DNA of 64,000 nt from Dugong dugon (GCA_030035585.1 CM057475.1:1807501-1871500), one strand, 5' to 3'. Counted from the stretch's first letter, positions 45,217 to 56,979 are shown. A program made the numbers and translations. The notes: generated from the sequence alone by a model not told the origin.

Positions 45217-47584
45217 GGAGGGGATAATATGAGTTTATAAATGCTATAGTCAATATACTTTCCTAAAAATACTGGAGTTATAGACTTTGAGAAGAAAATG
45301 ATCAGTTTTAAAGTTATATAATTGTTTCACTACACAAAACTTAAGAACAGCAAATTTACAGACTGGTACAGCAACTATTTTCTTCATATTGACTTGCTAT
45401 TGTTTTTTTCCTGCCTGGTCAAAAAAGGATTCCTGTTAAACATTTAACTAAAAGAACAAAAGTATAAATCAAGAATAACCACTTAATTATTCTTGACTCC
45501 TAGCAAACATTATTCAGGTAAACAGGGGTCCCATAAATGTGCTTAGAGGAAAATACTTGGAAAAGAAAAATACTTTCAGTTCCATCTTCTCTGGGAGAAG
45601 ATGCTAACTTTCTGCTTTTATTTAGAAGGAAGGAGAAGTGGCAGGCTTCCATAGTCATCTGTTATTCTTTCAATTCCCCCTTCCCCCAGCTGACTCCCTG
45701 CTGCTCCCAGGCCTGCTTCTCCCCTTCAGGTTTACACTCTGCAACTATAAGAGTGATTATCTCCTTGCCCAGTGAAGCAAGAACTATTTAAAGTACAACT
45801 GAGTAGAAGAGGAATACACTCTGTTTCAGCTATTGAGAACTTAAAGTTTTAACTGACCAGGCAGCTAGTCCATTTCTCACCTGCTTCATTTATTTCTACA
45901 CCATGGTTTTATCTCAGATAGATTTTCAAATATAGCCATGCATTCTTTTCCTAACTTCTATCATCTTTTTATCATAGTTGTGATAATACTTAAGGCTTGA
46001 GACATGTAAATAAAATACAGAAAATTATTGTGGGAAAAATGTTCTTAAGTACATAGCTACGATTTCTAAAATAAAATACTAAAAAGTGAATTTTAAAAAG
46101 TTTTAAGTGAAATGCTTTCCTCCCCTCAAAATCTTCTGCAAGACATCATTTGGTCGTTAAGGATTCCACTCAGGAGAAGAAATGACAACTCACCCTGCTA
46201 ATTTTTACCTGCACTGGAGTTGCCCTCATTCTGTTGGCAAGAAAAGCTCTTCCCTGAAGTGTAATCACACTGCTGTCACTGGGAAGGATCCACGTTAGGT
46301 AGAACTGCAAATTTGCTATCTAATCTTCATTGTAATTCTAACCCTGTCACTAGGCTTGCCTGTTCTGATTAATGAAGAGAGTAACTCATCACAATTCCTC
46401 AGCTATTTCGCTTTTGGCAGAGATCTCAGTGATAATTGCATCAAAATTCTCAGTCCTGGAAGAATAAACAATGAATTGTAACGAGGACAAAAATGTCAAC
46501 AAGTTTACCACTGATTTTTGCAGAGTGGAACTAACTATGGCGTCACCAGTGGTCTAGGGGAGCTCGCCAAGGCTGGAACGTGAGGACTAAGCTACACTTC
46601 CCCCAACCCCCAACTGGCTCCTTGTTGCCCCATCGTTACAGAAGGAAGCAATTCCCAACTTCTTTTTCCCCTTTTGGGGACTGCTGTAGCTAGGCAAAAT
46701 ACCTCACAGACCCCATGAAGTGCCCGGGGCTGGGGCGATGAGACCTTTACCCTGGCAAATGGATGCCCGGTGGGAAGGAAGAGCACTGAATTTTGCAGTG
46801 GAAAAGAGGTACCTCGTGACCCACCCTATTTCTGATTTTCATAATTTTGCCCCAAAGAAGAGAGAGGAAAGCACTGCTTCCCCATCCCCAGCCATATGTA
46901 CTCCTATAACTAACTTCATAGAGAAAATGCATTCGGTCCCCATACACAGTGCCAGGAACTGGACTTGCTGCTGGATTCCACAGACAAGCCTGGAGGCCTA
47001 AACTTTGACATCGACTGCCATGAGAAATACTCCCACTGGCCACAGACAAGAGCTACTTTTGTTATATCCCAGAAGATATGATGTTCATTTTCACCTGTAG
47101 TTAAACATTTTTTCCTTCCTTTTTTTTTAATCTTAAAAACCAAACAACCCTTATTATAGACATTTAACAAACACACCCAAAAGTAGGACAGGAGAATACA
47201 CGCTTCATCCAGGTTTAAAAATTATCAAGTTTGCCAATCTTGTTTCATCTCTCCCCATCCACTTTTTTTCCCCCTCAAGTATTTAAAAATAAATCCCAGA
47301 CACCAGACATTATATCATTTCACCCAAAAATATGTCAACGTGAACCCCTAACATAAGGGTGTTTTGTAAATTCTTAATTCTGCTAAGAAGTTTTAGTTAA
47401 TAATATTGCTGTAATTATCTTCTAACAGTTAATCTATTTCACTCCAAAAGTAGTAGAATTTCAGGAAGCAATTGCTTAGTCTCACTGTATGGTAAAATTT
47501 TAAACTAAAAAAGCCCTCTAGGTTCTTTTAAAGAATTACCATAATACATCCTATAACCTGACTACTCATTAGGATGGCTAGAGC
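45217..47584. other. Unassigned, probably unique sequence
   Basis: Short open frames such as 46720-47001 show no domain or conserved pattern. 47110-47350 ('CAAGTATTTAAAAATAAATCCCAGACACCAGACATTATATCATTTCACCC') resembles an ancient minus-strand L1 fragment. Nothing else is recognised. Confidence 0.35.
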
Positions 47585-47702
47585 TTCTTACTCATAGTGA
47601 CCCTATAGGAAAGAGCGTTTCCAAGGAGCGGCTGGTGGATTTGAATGGCTGACCTTTTGGTTAGCAGTCAAACTTTTAACCACTGCATACCGGGGCTCCT
47701 TA
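47585..47702 (-). mobile_element. AfroSINE, 5' deleted
   Basis: 'TTCTTACTCATAGTGACCCTATAGGAAAGAGCG' followed by 'TTTCCAAGGAGCGGCTGGTGG' and the head. Internal part shortened. Confidence 0.88.
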
Positions 47703-47732
47703 CTAACATAGCCTGGGCCAATTTTCATGACC

Positions 47733-47852
47733 TGATTTTTCAGAAGTAGACTGCTGGAACTTTCTTCTGAGACTCCTCTGGGTGGACTTGAACCACCAAC
47801 CTTTTGGGTAGCAGCCAAGTGTGTCAGCCATTTGCACCACCAAGGAACTCTA
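47733..47852 (-). mobile_element. AfroSINE variant fragment
   Basis: 'GATTTTTCAGAAGTAGACTGCTGGAACTTTCTTCTGAG' and 'GGGTGGACTTGAACCACCAACC...GCACCACCAAGG' are the head-side half of the variant body; the tail is missing. Confidence 0.85.
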
Positions 47853-49329
47853 GGTATATAGGTAATCCTGATAGAACCAAGATCTCGGGGAAAGAATCAT
47901 GCTAGATAAATGAGGTACTCAGCTACAGTTTTCATCATCCTGTTAGAAAAAGTCCACGCTTTCTTTCCATGTTTCTCCACGTCACCTTAGTTTAGTTCAG
48001 TGGGCTTTTGGAAGGCTCTATACTACAAGCACAGCATTTACAACAGCTTTTCTAGGTCATTATTATCTTACTGTCTAACAGAAAAACCCAACAAAATAAG
48101 CAAACCAACACTCTCCCCATAGAATCAGGACACAGGTTAGTGTTATCCCATCTTTCATTGTTCTCTTTAGTTTCACAAGCAGGAAAGATCATAGACTTCC
48201 CAATCTTATTAAGAAAACATAAAATGTAGTTCAGAATAGAGTGAGAATAAAGAAGGCCATTTTCCAAATAGTGTAAGAATTTCATAGTTAATCCCTTGTG
48301 GTTTCTGCTAATTAACAATGGCACTTACGTGGATTGCTGAATCTCCCCCAAGAGATTTCACTGTAAAATTGAAGAGAAAATAGGATAGGCTGGAAGTAGA
48401 AAGCTTCTATACAAAAACAGATAGATGTGTTTGATAAAACAAAAAGACCCAGCCACGAAATGTGTCGGGAGATGAGTGAATGGTGCTGTACCTGCACTGT
48501 TTTCCTCGGGAAGTCTTCTATCAAATAATGTGGCCCAAATGAGACATTAAGAGACTGTTTGGGGGAACAAATAAAATCAGAGTCAAAGCACAAAAAATAA
48601 CAGGAATTAAAGGAATCTGTGCTAGAGCATCTCCCGGAGACAGATTCTTCAAAGTCTTACTGCAAAGACCCTATGCAGTTATTTGTTGGGTGAACCATTT
48701 TGAGGGTGCCGACAAGAGCTTCCTGTTGTCTAGAGGCTAGGCAAGTCAGCTAGGCATCCAGCATCCTTTTATCCTGTGGTCATATTTAGGCTGCTGAGTA
48801 TCCGAGTTTCATTATTCAACAGCAGCCTGAGGCTCCTTTAGCACCAGGCTAGGAGTACAGACTGGGACTGAAATCACGAGCCCAGGGGGCCTGTCTTGTC
48901 CTGAGGGTGTTACTAAAGGACGGCCCTGTCTCCAGCCCAGTCTAAGTCAGAACCAGAGGAGTCTGGGGGATTTTAACCATGTATCAGTTACACCCACACT
49001 GGAAGGTTCTGGACCACACTGCGGAAATCTAAATTAGAGTTTCACTGTATCACAAATGAATAACACAACACACTGAAGGGGATGGGGAAGAAAAGAACTA
49101 ACCTAAGGATTGAACCCAGTAATTCATGAGAGATAATGAGAGCCAGGTTCCTCACTGGCAGAGAAAGACAATACAAACAAGCAAGGGGGGAGGCTACACT
49201 GCAGCCTGTGGTGCTGGATTAGGGTGGATATACGGCATCATGAACTCAGAATTATTTTAACATAGATACAGACACTGAAATAAGTTACAAATAAGTGGGA
49301 GCACAGTATGCCTTGAATTCCATGCTCAA
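47853..49329. other. Unassigned, probably unique sequence
   Basis: No supported gene, RNA or named repeat. Confidence 0.4.
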
Positions 49330-50506
49330 AAAAGGACAGAGGCTTGTTGAAAAGCACCAACCTGAAAGATCTCCCAGTGGCCAAATGGGGAGCAATCTGG
49401 ATAACGAAATAAACAGCAAAAGTAGATTATAGCCCATGGAACAGATAAACAGGAGTTCATACTAATACAAATAAATAATTGAATGAATGAATAAACAAAC
49501 AATTCTTCTTAGAGAAGAATTTTGATTAATAAGTGCAGGAAGAATGAGGGCAACACAAAATCACCATTAGATAAACGCCATGTCAATAACCACTCAGGCA
49601 AGGTCTCCCACTGGCAGCTACAACTTGTAGGTGAAAGTTGTAGGAGAAAGAGGATATTTGCATAGTTTCACAGGATCTCCTCCAAGGGGTTTATTATAAA
49701 AGAAAAAATAATAAGTGTGCAATGGAGAAATCCGGAAGACACCACCTTACCCAAGTGACCAAGGTTAACATCGATAGTAATAAGACGTATCTACATTTTG
49801 TATCCCTGATATGCTGAGAAAGGAACAAAATCATTTCTGTAGTATTCTTACTAAAACTGCATAATCTCAGTCTCAGCACGAGAAAACCCCAGACAAACCC
49901 AAACTGAGAGATGTTTTACAAGTATAACTGACAAGCACTCTTCAAAATGTCAAGGTCATAAAAGACAAGGAAAGACTTAGGAACTATGTCACATACTGAA
50001 GGATCCTAAGGAGACAAGACAACTAAATGCTCTGTGGAATTCTCGATTGACACCTGGAACAGAAAAGACATTAGTGGAAAACTGTTGACATTCTAATAAG
50101 TCTGTAAGTTTAGCTAATGGTATTTTGGTATTGTGCTATGTTTTGATGATTATACTATTCTTACATAAGATGTTAGTAGCCCTGGTGGTGCAGTGGTTAA
50201 AGCAATTGGCTGCTAATGGAAAGGTCGGCAGTTTGAACCCACCAGCCGCTCCATGGGCGAAAGCTGTGGCAGTCTGTTTCCGTAAAGACTTCAGCCTTGG
50301 AAACCTATGGGGCAGTTCTACTCTGTCCTATAGTGTTGCTATGAGTTGGAATCGACTTGATGGCAGTGGGTTTGGTTTTCGGTTTGGATGTAAGATGTTA
50401 ACATTGGGGAAATCTAGATGAAGAGTATTCAGGAACTCTGTACTATCTTTACAACTTTTTTGTATGTCTAAAATTATTTACAAAATAAAACTTAAAAATA
50501 ATAAAG
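49330..50506 (+). repeat. Ancient L1 (L1M-type) 3' region
   Basis: 'GACACCTGGAACAGAAAAGACATTAGTGGAAAAC', 'GTAAGTTTAGCTAATGGTATTTTGG', 'AAGATGTTAACATTGGGGAAATCTAGATGAAGAG...ACAACTTTTTTGTATGTCTAAAATTATTTACAAAATAAAA' follow the 3'UTR order of old mammalian L1. The left limit is uncertain. An AfroSINE interrupts it. Confidence 0.6.
50176..50390 (+). mobile_element. AfroSINE
   Basis: 'TAGCCCTGGTGGTGCAGTGGTTAAAGCAATTGGC', B box GCAGTTTGAACCC, tail 'GTTGCTATGAGTTGGAATCGACTTGATGGCAG'. TAAGATGTTA at 50166-50175 and 50391-50400 is an exact target duplication. Confidence 0.96.
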
Positions 50507-51956
50507 TATAGGTTCAAATCAAGCAAAATCTGTAACAAAGTGGAGATAATTTATCCATATTCATGAACATACCCAATGGTCCTTTTAAAACTGAGTAATC
50601 TGTTGTAGGTGGGCCACTAATTTTGTAAAACTGTGTATATGTCCAACAGTTCATATCTAGCAGCTTTATTCACAATGTATATGGTTTCTTCTTGAATAGT
50701 AACTTGGATTAAATCAGAAAATTAGTTTTATAGGGAGCGCATGACTTACATGTCTCTTACTGGTTGGGGAAGGACGTATCATGGCGCATCTGCCTTCTCA
50801 AGATGGTCCCCGAATACTCATTCCCCTTCCTATTTTTTCTTGAAATCTGAACTGTCTCTACAAGGACACATGAACTCCATCCCTCATGCAGGACGTGGAA
50901 TCTGAGAGTCCCTGCTAATCTTTCTCCCAACTCTTAACATTTCTTCCTACCACACTTCCCTCTGAATTTTTAAAGCAAAAACTCTGACCAAACTCTAGTT
51001 ATTTAATATCTGAATAATTAGAACTTCTGCCACTGAGTCCACCATGCCACTATCAGTCATGTCACTTTTTTAAAATTGTTTTGACTACTTCATTTCCTTC
51101 CTCATATCTCAGTTACCCATTTCAAACTCAAATTCTTGTTACTGATATCCAGGGCCTTCGTAAGTCTATTCTTAACATTTAATAAATTCCATCAATGTCT
51201 TCCTGACATTCTCTTTTCTCTTGCGAAATCCATTCATCGAAGTATTCATTCCATTAACTTTCACTGAATTCCAGCAATGTCTAAGGCCCTGAGGTGTAGA
51301 TTGTGGGAGATATAAAAATATACAAATTTATCTTTTCTCAGCCAACCTTCTAATTTACATATCACCTAAATTATTCCTTTTTCCCAGAATGCCACAAGCC
51401 CCAAATTCATGCTTTTACCAATCCCACTTCACTGAAAAAACTTATTCTGCTTAAGTGGCCTAGGGAGGATGCTCATGTCAATAAAAAATTGATGAGTTAA
51501 TTTCACAGGAAGAGAATGTGAAAGAGAGAAGAGTAAGATAAACATAAACCATTAAAATGAGAAGCACAAATGTAAATGTATCATTGCTTTAGGATCTGAG
51601 CTACCACAAGGCAAATAACCAGTGTTTGTATCTCCTGAATAATCCAGAAGATCCTTAAGACTTTGGATCCTTAAGGTCCAAAGCTTTCAAAAACTATCAA
51701 GGAGCTACCTTGCATGCTATTTGAAGAGGGTAGCTTAGGGAGAAATCCCAAATTCATCCCCCAGTTTCCCAGGATCACACCAGAGTATATAAATAGGTCC
51801 ATAAATGGGGATTGGAGGTCTGCCTGTTCATCAGGTCAGCTGAGCAGCACAGAATGAACAGTGTGGGCAATTTTGTTATTTGTGATGAGGCTCAGCTGGC
51901 CTTCGGGTTTACTTTGCCTCATATCTGATGAGGCTTCTTGTCATTTACACCACAGA
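50507..51956. other. Unassigned stretch
   Basis: No gene supported. 51240-51310 has weak L2-like pattern. Confidence 0.4.
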
Positions 51957-51967
51957 ATGCTGAAAAA

Positions 51968-52127
51968 CCTAACACCTATTGCCATTGAGTCGATTCCAAC
52001 TCATAGCGACCCTATAGGACAGAGTAGAACTGCCCCATAGAGTTTCCAAGGAGCGCCTGGTGGATTTGAACTGCTGACCTTTTGGTTAGCAGCCATAGCA
52101 CTTAACCACTACGCCACCAGGATTTCC
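51968..52127 (-). mobile_element. AfroSINE
   Basis: Minus-strand short form with tail at the left ('CATTGAGTCGATTCCAACTCATAGCGACC') and head at the right. ATGCTGAAAAA at 51957-51967 and 52128-52138 is an exact target duplication. Confidence 0.96.
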
Positions 52128-52183
52128 ATGCTGAAAAAAGAGATGTTAAAATTTCCACCTCGTGATTTTCCTCGGAAATTTGG

Positions 52184-52678
52184 TGTCTTAGGTATCTAGT
52201 GCTGCTATAACAGAAATACCATAAGTGGATGGCTTTAACAAAGACAAGTTTATTTCCTCACAGTAAAGTAGGCTAAAACTCCAAATTCAGGGTGTCAGCT
52301 CCAGGGGAAGGCTTTCTCTCTCCGTCCGCCTTCTCTTCAATGGTCCTGGGGACTAGGAGCTTCTCTGAGTAGGGACCCCGGGTCCAAAGGATGTGGTCTG
52401 CTCCCAGCACTGTTTTCTTGGTGGTGTAAGGTCCCCTCCTCTGCTTGCTTCCCTTTCGTTTTATCTCTTCTAAGATAAAAGGCGGTGCAGACCACACCCC
52501 AGGGAAACTCCCTTTACATTAGATCAGGGATGTGACCTTGTAAGGGTGTTACAATCCCCCCCTAATCCTCTTTAACATAAAATTACAATCACAAAATGGA
52601 AGAAACCACACAATATTGGGAATAATGACCTAACCAAGCTGGCACATATTTTTGGTGGACATAATTCAATCCATGACA
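52184..52678 (-). repeat. Solo LTR, ERVL-like family B
   Basis: On the minus strand it starts TGTCATGGATTGAATTATGTCC and ends CTAAGACA, 495 bp. The 5-bp flanks TTTGG (52179-52183) and CTTGG (52679-52683) match at 4 of 5. It has 'GAGGAAATAAACTTGTC' as polyadenylation signal. Confidence 0.92.
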
Positions 52679-53830
52679 CTTGGATTAATAACGCTTTCAG
52701 TTTCCTCTTTCTTTCTTTTGCCATTTTTAATTCATCCAGAGGAATATGGGCTCTTTCAAACATGTCTTTTTCTGGCTTCCTGAGAATTTTCGTCTTGCTT
52801 TTTCTTCTATTAATAATTTAAAAATGCACGCGTCCATAATAGCTTTAACAAAATGTAATCATAATCTGGAAGAGTGGAATGAACACTGAATTCTCTGTCA
52901 GAAGACACAGTTTTGGTGTTTTTCTAAATCCTTCTTTAAAACTATTTAGTAGAGTGATTTTGTTTTGCTTTTTGGAAACTTAGTTTATGCCTTTATAAAA
53001 TGTAGGTTAAATTTAATAAAATTGCTATAAAGTACTTTAAAAAGTAGAAAGCCATATAGATATTTTAGTATTTTCGTTGAGTTTAACACAGAACAATATT
53101 CGATTAAGATTTGAGAGTTAATGGCCACTAGGTATTCTTTAATATAGACATAAATTCTTTCTTTTCTTATAAGGGGGAGGGAAGATGATGATCAAGTAAG
53201 AAAGGAATGAGAGTCTTACCACAAGATTTTTACAAGGTTTCTGGGGAGAAAAATAAAAGAATCAGGTGTTAATGACTAAACAGAGAACAGAATCTAGAAT
53301 AATTCAAAAATAGCTGAAAATAGAACTAAATAGAACTTAATGACAATATGGAAAAAGCCTCCAGGGGTGTATAGCTCATCTCCTACTTACGACAACGGGG
53401 TTCTGCTCCGACTACTCCTGTCATAAGTCAGTTCTAACGTAAGTTGAATTCCTCATTTTTTTTTTTTTAGTTTTTGTTATTATTGCCTTTTCTTTATAAA
53501 TCCAGTCTTTGTCTTTGGGGGTTGGAAACTTTACATATAAACTTACAGACATATTTTAATACATACATAAAAAAACACAATTCATAAAACCATTAAAATT
53601 TACTCCAGTGATGAAATTAACAACTCATGCTTCTGATGGTATAAAATGCTGAAAAGTTCAGGCTATAGGTCTGGTCTACAATGAAGTAGGCGTCAGTGTC
53701 ATAACAATGAGGTCAGACTTGTAACGGCTGTTGCCCTCATGCCCAGTTCAATTGTATGTCATAAGAGTTGAACATTGCCCAACTTTCTACCCATTAACGA
53801 ATCCTGACACCAACACTGACTTCACAGTAG
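52679..53830. other. Unassigned AT-rich stretch
   Basis: No gene or clear repeat. The open frame at 53731-53937 is chance; its end overlaps the TPX2 retrocopy in another frame. Confidence 0.4.
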
Positions 53831-53831
53831 A

Positions 53832-54830
53832 CCAGAAGAAGAGGAGGAGCCAGAGGAGCCAAGAACTCTGGAAGTATGCCCTTTCTCCTTTGATTTTCAG
53901 GACAAAGAACATCAGCTACAGAAGGAGAAGAAAATAAAAGAACTGCAGAAAGGGGAGATACCCAAGTTCAAGGCACTCCCTTTGCCCTATTTTGACACCA
54001 TTAACCTGCCAGAGAACAAGGTGAAAAGTGCAACCCAGATTGAGCCTTTCTGTTTGGAGACTGACAGAAGAGGTGCTCTAAAGACGCAGACTTGGAAGCA
54101 CCAGCTGGAGGAAGAACTGAAACAGCAGAAAGCAGCAGCTTGCTTCAAGGCGTCTCCAAACATGGTCATCTCCCAGGAGCCCTTTGTTCCAAAGAAAGAG
54201 AAAAACCCAGTTGCTTGCCTTGCTGGTTCTCTAGTTCAGGAATCCTTTCAACTGGCCACTGAGAAGAGAGTCCAAGAGCGGCAGGAGCTGGAGAAGATAA
54301 TGGCTGAGATAGAAGTCCAGAAAGTCCAGGGCTTGGAGGAGATGAAGCAACAGGAGGAAGAGTGGGAGGAGGAGCTGGCCCAGCTACAGAAAGAACCGGT
54401 GCGCAAGGCAAATCCAATACGTAAGTACTAGGCTGTGGAGGTCAAGTGACCAGCCTCTGACCGTGCTGGTGTCTCCCAAATTCTCCACTGGATTCCACTG
54501 CTAAACTCAGCACTGAGCCGCAGGCACCACCTGGGGACAAGAGCTGCTCTGTACATCAGACCAGGAGCCTTCATTCTTAGCCATTAGGGAGTGGAAAGAA
54601 CTTGTTTCTCCAGACTTTTTTTTACCTACTCATGCCTAACATTGCACACCTGTCTAGATCAGACTCCGTGGCATAATTTCCTTTAAACCACTAGTGGGAC
54701 TTTAATATGTGTCTTAATTTTCTGACTAGAATTTAAAATTACAGTGTAATCTTTACTGTCCCCTACTCCCTTTTTAATCCATTAAAATAAAGATAATTAA
54801 GTTCTGAAAATACATATTTGCAAGTCTGTC
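53832..54830 (+). pseudogene. TPX2: TPX2 processed pseudogene, 3' part
   Basis: TPX2 is a spindle-assembly factor that activates Aurora A and binds microtubules. The frame from 53832 reads ...[15 protein letters not shown], then [80 protein letters not shown] and KANPIRKY, the C-terminal part of TPX2. It is uninterrupted to a stop at 54429-54431. After a frame change the family's last residues are still legible (…LVSPKFSTGFHC, stop 54502-54504), followed by a 3'UTR-like stretch with AATAAAG at about 54787. No introns, 5' truncation at about 53832 and the shift mark a retrocopy. The poly-A tract is eroded and no duplication was found. Confidence 0.93.
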
Positions 54831-54949
54831 TTATGTACAATAATTGGTTCTGTCAATCACACCAAAGGCATTCTTCTGGTAATCTTCCCAAAAATAGATT
54901 CAGGTAAAAGTAGGTATTTATGCACTCCATGGGCTATCGACCACTTGTG

Positions 54950-55760
54950 ACATCATTATTGATTTCAGCTTTGAGGCCACACATACAATTCAAAATATAC
55001 ATTTAACTTGGTTAAGGTGATACAAGTGGGCTGAATGAAACCACAGAATTCAGAAAAATTAAACTGTATTTCACTTGCATCAGAACCACAGGTGAAGAGC
55101 AGATAGGGTGTGAATCTCAAAGCTCTTCTATCGCCATGTGAGGGGCTTCTGAACATTTGAGGTGGCGGCACGGGGGGTGGGAAGCAGCCGATGGGATCCG
55201 CTGGAGGCTCCGCCAAGGGCTCGTTTCTTCTCCGTCTGTCCTTTCTTGGACTCCATTTCAGTTTGTAACCAGCCAAGACGGCTGTGATACATCTTCACCC
55301 AGCATGGAGCAGCAGGTTTTCACCAGAGGCAGGCCAAGTTCCTTGGCGGTATCTGCGTTTTTGATCGTCAAGTCTTCTTCAACCGTTTTCCCTTTCACCC
55401 ACTCAGTGGCTAACAGGCTGGAGGAGGTCACAGAACCACAGCCAAACGGTTTACACCTGGCCTCCAAGATCATCCCCTTTTCATCCACCTGGATCTGTAA
55501 TTTCATTACATCACCCCAAGCTGGAGCCACCACCAATCCAGTTCCAACGTTTTTAGACGTCTTGTCAAGGGACCCCGCGTTTCTAGGATTTCCATACTGA
55601 TCAACGACCTTGTGATAAGGCCGAGCTGGGGCTGACATCTCCCAGGCAGGCAGGCGCAGACTCCAGAGCAGTAGGGCCGACGCTGCTCCAGCCGCCATAG
55701 TCCTGCTGGGTTGCACAGGCTCCGGGCCAAGAGCGAGGTCGGGGGAGGGGTGCGCCCTCG
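54950..55760 (-). pseudogene. ISCU: ISCU processed pseudogene
   Basis: ISCU is the mitochondrial scaffold on which iron-sulfur clusters are built. The minus-strand frame reads MAAGAASALLLWSLRLPAWE, HKVVDQYGNPRNAGSLDKTS, VMKLQIQVDEKG, FGCGS, ATEWVKGKTVEE and CCSMLGED, in family order and without introns. Of the cluster ligands, the first cysteine (in the 'APACGD' region) is now tryptophan (APAWGD), the FGCGS cysteine remains, and the final 'HC' is now 'CC'. The C-terminal ALADYKLK-type end is in another frame (55276 downward: MAGYKLKW...). 3'UTR runs to about 54950. It cannot serve as a normal scaffold. Confidence 0.94.
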
Positions 55761-55890
55761 AGTTGGCTCCCTGAACCTCCAGCAATGCGTCCACTTGTTG
55801 AAACTTCTCAACGGGTCTTTCATCAGTCCCCGGAGCGTTGTTTTCTACCAGTGCCTTTGATGCAGCTAAGAGTTCCTCCTTCAGTCCCAT
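55258..55890 (-). CDS. 210-codon chimeric open frame: RTE + ISCU retrocopy
   Basis: This open frame has no stop for 210 codons. Its first about 40 residues (MGLKEELLAASKALVENNAPGT...KFQQVDALLEV) derive from RTE reverse transcriptase; the next about 25 (GANSRAHPSPDLALGPEPVQP) come from the ISCU leader; the rest is the mutated ISCU retrocopy. The start codon lies near the left end of the provirus. Nothing shows that it is transcribed or translated, and it may be open by chance. Listed because it is the longest frame in the window and its origin can be traced. Confidence 0.3.
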   Translation of the reverse strand: MGLKEELLAASKALVENNAPGTDERPVEKFQQVDALLEVQGANSRAHPSPDLALGPEPVQPSRTMAAGAASALLLWSLRLPAWEMSAPARPYHKVVDQYGNPRNAGSLDKTSKNVGTGLVVAPAWGDVMKLQIQVDEKGMILEARCKPFGCGSVTSSSLLATEWVKGKTVEEDLTIKNADTAKELGLPLVKTCCSMLGEDVSQPSWLVTN

Positions 55891-55899
55891 CCGATCTGT
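55766..55899 (-). mobile_element. RTE LINE fragment, left of provirus
   Basis: 'CCAGCAATGCGTCCACTTGTTGAAACTTCTCAACGGG...CCAGTGCCTTTGATGCAGC' matches the reverse-transcriptase part of the RTE copy at 25545-25670. The continuation lies at 61366-61455 beyond the provirus. Confidence 0.88.
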
Positions 55900-56353
55900 T
55901 GTTGGGCGAAAACCCCAGGTTTTGTTCCAGGTGCCTTGTCACAGCCAATAAACAAGAGGCTCAAGTGGGAGATGAGAAAGAAGTCTTCTCCAAGACTGCT
56001 CCAGGCAGCCTGGTGGGGGGCGGGAGGATTTTTATAGAGCGCAGACAAGGAAATGAAAATTAATCATGAATATTCAAGACTGACCTTCAGGCAGGTGCTC
56101 AGGGCTGGGGGATGACTATGCGTTTTCTCTAGACAAGGGTTCGATTCTCCGGAATGGAGGAAGGGGTGATTTTCTTTTATTAGGATGTTAAGTCTCCACA
56201 CAGAGGTGGGTTGAGGCCACATATGGCCTGTTCTGTGGTTATCTGGTCAAGGACAATTTCAGAAGAAAAGTTCAGCTTATTCTGCTCCGTGTAAGAGGAT
56301 AAACCAGACAACGTGTCTCTTAGAAGGGTTGGGCTCTGAGGCTGTTTGCCTCA
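55900..56353 (-). repeat. 3' LTR of the provirus
   Basis: It starts (minus strand) TGAGGCAAACAGCCTC and ends near GTTTTCGCCCAACA. A TATA box reading CTCTATAAAAATCC lies at about 56030-56042. Compared with the 5' LTR, about 30-40 bp carrying the AATAAA signal are missing near 55960. Confidence 0.92.
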
Positions 56354-56354
56354 T

Positions 56355-56370
56355 TCCCTCCTTTCCTTTG
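56355..56370 (-). promoter_or_regulatory. Polypurine tract of the provirus
   Basis: CAAAGGAAAGGAGGGA lies one base before the TG that starts the 3' LTR on the minus strand. Retroviruses use such a tract to prime plus-strand DNA. It confirms the LTR boundary. Confidence 0.9.
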
Positions 56371-56979
56371 GGCGTTGGTCACTCATGGCCAATGCCCATT
56401 CTAAACCAGTGGGCAATTGTGAACCAAGTCTGGTGTGTCCTGTAAGGGGACAGAGGTTTTCTAGGGAACGTTTAAATCAGTAGAGAGGTGGGGAATGGAT
56501 GAAACATCCAACAGTTGTTCAGATTATCTTCCCAGAAAACAGAGTTGGAAAGTTGGATGAATTGATCGTTTTTTACTTAGCTTGGGCTACGAGAAACTCT
56601 TGGAAAAGGATAGCAACAATAATTACTATATTTTACGGTGGCTAGAGGGCTCTCAACCTCTTATCAATCTGACTTGTTTAAACACAGCATAAAGAAACAA
56701 AAAGGCAAGCAGTATATATAATACAATGAACAAGATTTTAAAAGTTTGGGATTGGATCTACGCAGCAGGGTGTTTTGTAAATAAATACGTACGCCTTGAT
56801 AGGTTTGTAAGTCTAGTTTTCACAGTTCTGATGAGTTTGTCCCTCAGTGTCTGGTGGAACAGTTTTCTTTACTCAGGTGCAGTGGATCTAAGCTTTGAGA
56901 CCGCTGAGCTTGTTGGAAGTCAGAGTTGTTAGTAACACCTCAAAAGGATCAGTTCACTTTTGCTGGGAAAGCTCTGACT
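56371..56979 (-). pseudogene. Short env-side remnant
   Basis: Only about 600 bp lie between integrase and the 3' LTR, against about 2 kb for a full env. A hydrophobic stretch (minus strand, about 56670-56735: IVLYILLAFLFLYAVF) could be the envelope membrane anchor. No surface-subunit sequence is recognised. Confidence 0.5.

Noticed and set aside
46720..47049. Overlapping open frames of 93 and 100 codons on both strands
   Set aside because: No family pattern, no splice context that I can support, and both strands are equally open.
53385..53470. 'CTTACGACAACGGGG...CATAAGTCAGTTCTAACG' as a named repeat or gene piece
   Set aside because: It has the look of a dispersed repeat, but I cannot place it in a family.
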